A stretch of DNA of 64,000 bases, taken from NCBI RefSeq assembly GCF_000227135.1, contig NC_018258.1:5001-69000 (forward strand). The letters run 5' to 3'. The notes below the pieces were generated by a model. The model searched no databases, was not told the origin of the DNA, and saw only the letters and a list, made by a program, of their open reading frames with translations. Below are positions 63,408-64,000 of this stretch, piece by piece. Position 1 is the first letter of the stretch. Each line of letters begins with the position of its first letter. The stretch comes from Leishmania donovani (taxonomy: Eukaryota > Euglenozoa > Kinetoplastea > Trypanosomatida > Trypanosomatidae). The translations under genes and the position numbers were made by a program.

Positions 63408-64000
63408 TCAGTCCAGCACCACTGCATCGTCCCGGTGGATCCTCTCAACAAGCGCCGCTGCATCGCTCGGCGCAGCAGAACCAAAGCAAACGCCGCCGTG
63501 GCGGCTGCACATAAGAACGCTGACGGCGTGCACGCGCCCGCCGCTGTGGGAGCACGGCATCACGACCACCAGCACGGGGTGGCAAAAGCCTCAGTGAGCG
63601 TCGCGAAGGTAGTTCCCTCTGCACCGCGGTCACTAGCTCGTTGAAACCGGAAACGCCCTGGTGGCGCTCTGCCCACTCCGCCGCAGACACGGCTGTGGAT
63701 AGGATGAGGTGGCCGGAAGTCTGATAGCTGCGCGCCAGCTTCTTCGGCACCGTGCCACAACGCTCCGCACATCCAAAACTGAAGACGACTGCATCGAGGC
63801 CGGCAATGGCGGCACACGTTTCCGCCTTGAGGCAGGTCTTGTAGTGCTGCACGGTGGAGCACCACAGAAAACGACCTGACTGACGCAGCACCACTATCAG
63901 AGACCAATCGTGGAATGGCTCCAGGAGGGGGAGCATACGAGCTGTGCCGCCGTCGGTGCACGTAGACCTTTGTGACGTGTCGTGGCGGGCGTGAGAGGAG
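63408..64000 (-). CDS. 3' part of an unidentified gene, apparently frameshifted
   Basis: A minus-strand frame is open from the right edge of the window to about 63580 and then degenerates. Its translation up to FNELVTAVQREL looks protein-like (WSLIVVLRQSGRFLW, CAAIAGLDAVVFSFG) and has high third-position GC. From about 63590 down to the TGA at 63408-63410 a different frame has the coding signature (VLVVVMPCSHSGGRVHAVSV, ending AALVERIHRDDAVVLD). The two are one base out of phase. The simplest break point is the G4 run at 63576-63579. This is either an assembly error or a real frameshift. An ATG at 63934-63936 is internal or an alternative start. The family is not recognised. Confidence 0.55.

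Noticed and set aside
1..64000. tRNA, rRNA, snRNA, CRISPR arrays, bacterial-type operons or intact transposons
   Set aside because: No cloverleaf-like gene, regular spacer array or transposase/reverse transcriptase frame was found by reading; snoRNAs could not be assessed by eye.

Overview
The window is nuclear DNA from a trypanosomatid, almost certainly Leishmania or a close Leishmaniinae relative. Every convincing gene lies on the minus strand. The genes are intronless and GC-rich at third codon positions. They are separated by 0.3-2 kb spacers of low-complexity sequence: purine-rich on the plus strand (polypyrimidine in the transcript), with many CA/GT repeats and homopolymer runs. This is the layout of a kinetoplastid polycistronic transcription unit whose mRNAs are made by trans-splicing and linked polyadenylation. 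The order metE (5' fragment), aquaglyceroporin AQP1, then RPB2 about 35 kb further on matches, from memory, the left end of Leishmania chromosome 31. The exact species was not determined.

Transcription runs right to left. From the left: 1-106 is the 5' end of metE. 2.2-3.2 kb is AQP1, with a downstream spacer of more than 2 kb. 4.2-7.3 kb is a RING-CH (Doa10/MARCH-like) membrane ubiquitin ligase. 9.4-11.0 kb is a 12-TM transporter and 11.6-12.3 kb a cyclophilin. 12.9-13.3 kb is a one-TM small protein. 13.6-16.5 kb is an unusual phage/bacterial-style SF2 helicase with a GIY-YIG-like N-terminus. 18.2-18.9 kb is a CCCH/RGG protein and 19.6-21.1 kb an unknown 492-aa protein. 21.6-22.7 kb is the KEOPS subunit Kae1, 23.0-23.2 kb an 82-aa protein and 23.8-26.2 kb a DEX1-like FG-GAP membrane protein. 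26.6-27.0 kb is a second one-TM small protein and 27.5-30.0 kb a coiled-coil protein. 30.7-32.0 kb is UBP6/USP14 and 32.7-33.7 kb a LYR plus SirB1-like protein. 34.6-38.1 kb is RPB2, and 38.7-39.4 kb a small coiled-coil protein.

The right third holds seipin (39.9-41.4 kb), a 157-aa helical protein, NOP2 (43.2-45.0 kb), YTM1/WDR12 (45.8-47.2 kb) and a 52-aa single-TM protein (47.84-48.0 kb) that is easily missed. It continues with a 205-aa unknown, CLP1 with a degenerate P-loop (49.5-51.1 kb), an acidic 207-aa protein, CCDC39/FAP59 (52.7-55.3 kb), a NO66-type ribosomal oxygenase (56.2-57.7 kb) and a DEAH-family helicase with a DEFH box (58.4-61.9 kb). The window ends in the 3' part of an unidentified gene that seems to carry a frameshift.

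The genes are mainly housekeeping: transcription and mRNA 3' processing (RPB2, CLP1), ribosome synthesis and modification (NOP2, YTM1, NO66), tRNA modification (Kae1), ubiquitin handling (RING-CH ligase, UBP6), ER and lipid droplets (seipin) and the axoneme (CCDC39). As is normal in trypanosomatids, neighbours share a transcript, not a pathway. No tRNA, rRNA, CRISPR or intact transposon was recognised. Regulation is expected to be post-transcriptional, through UTRs.
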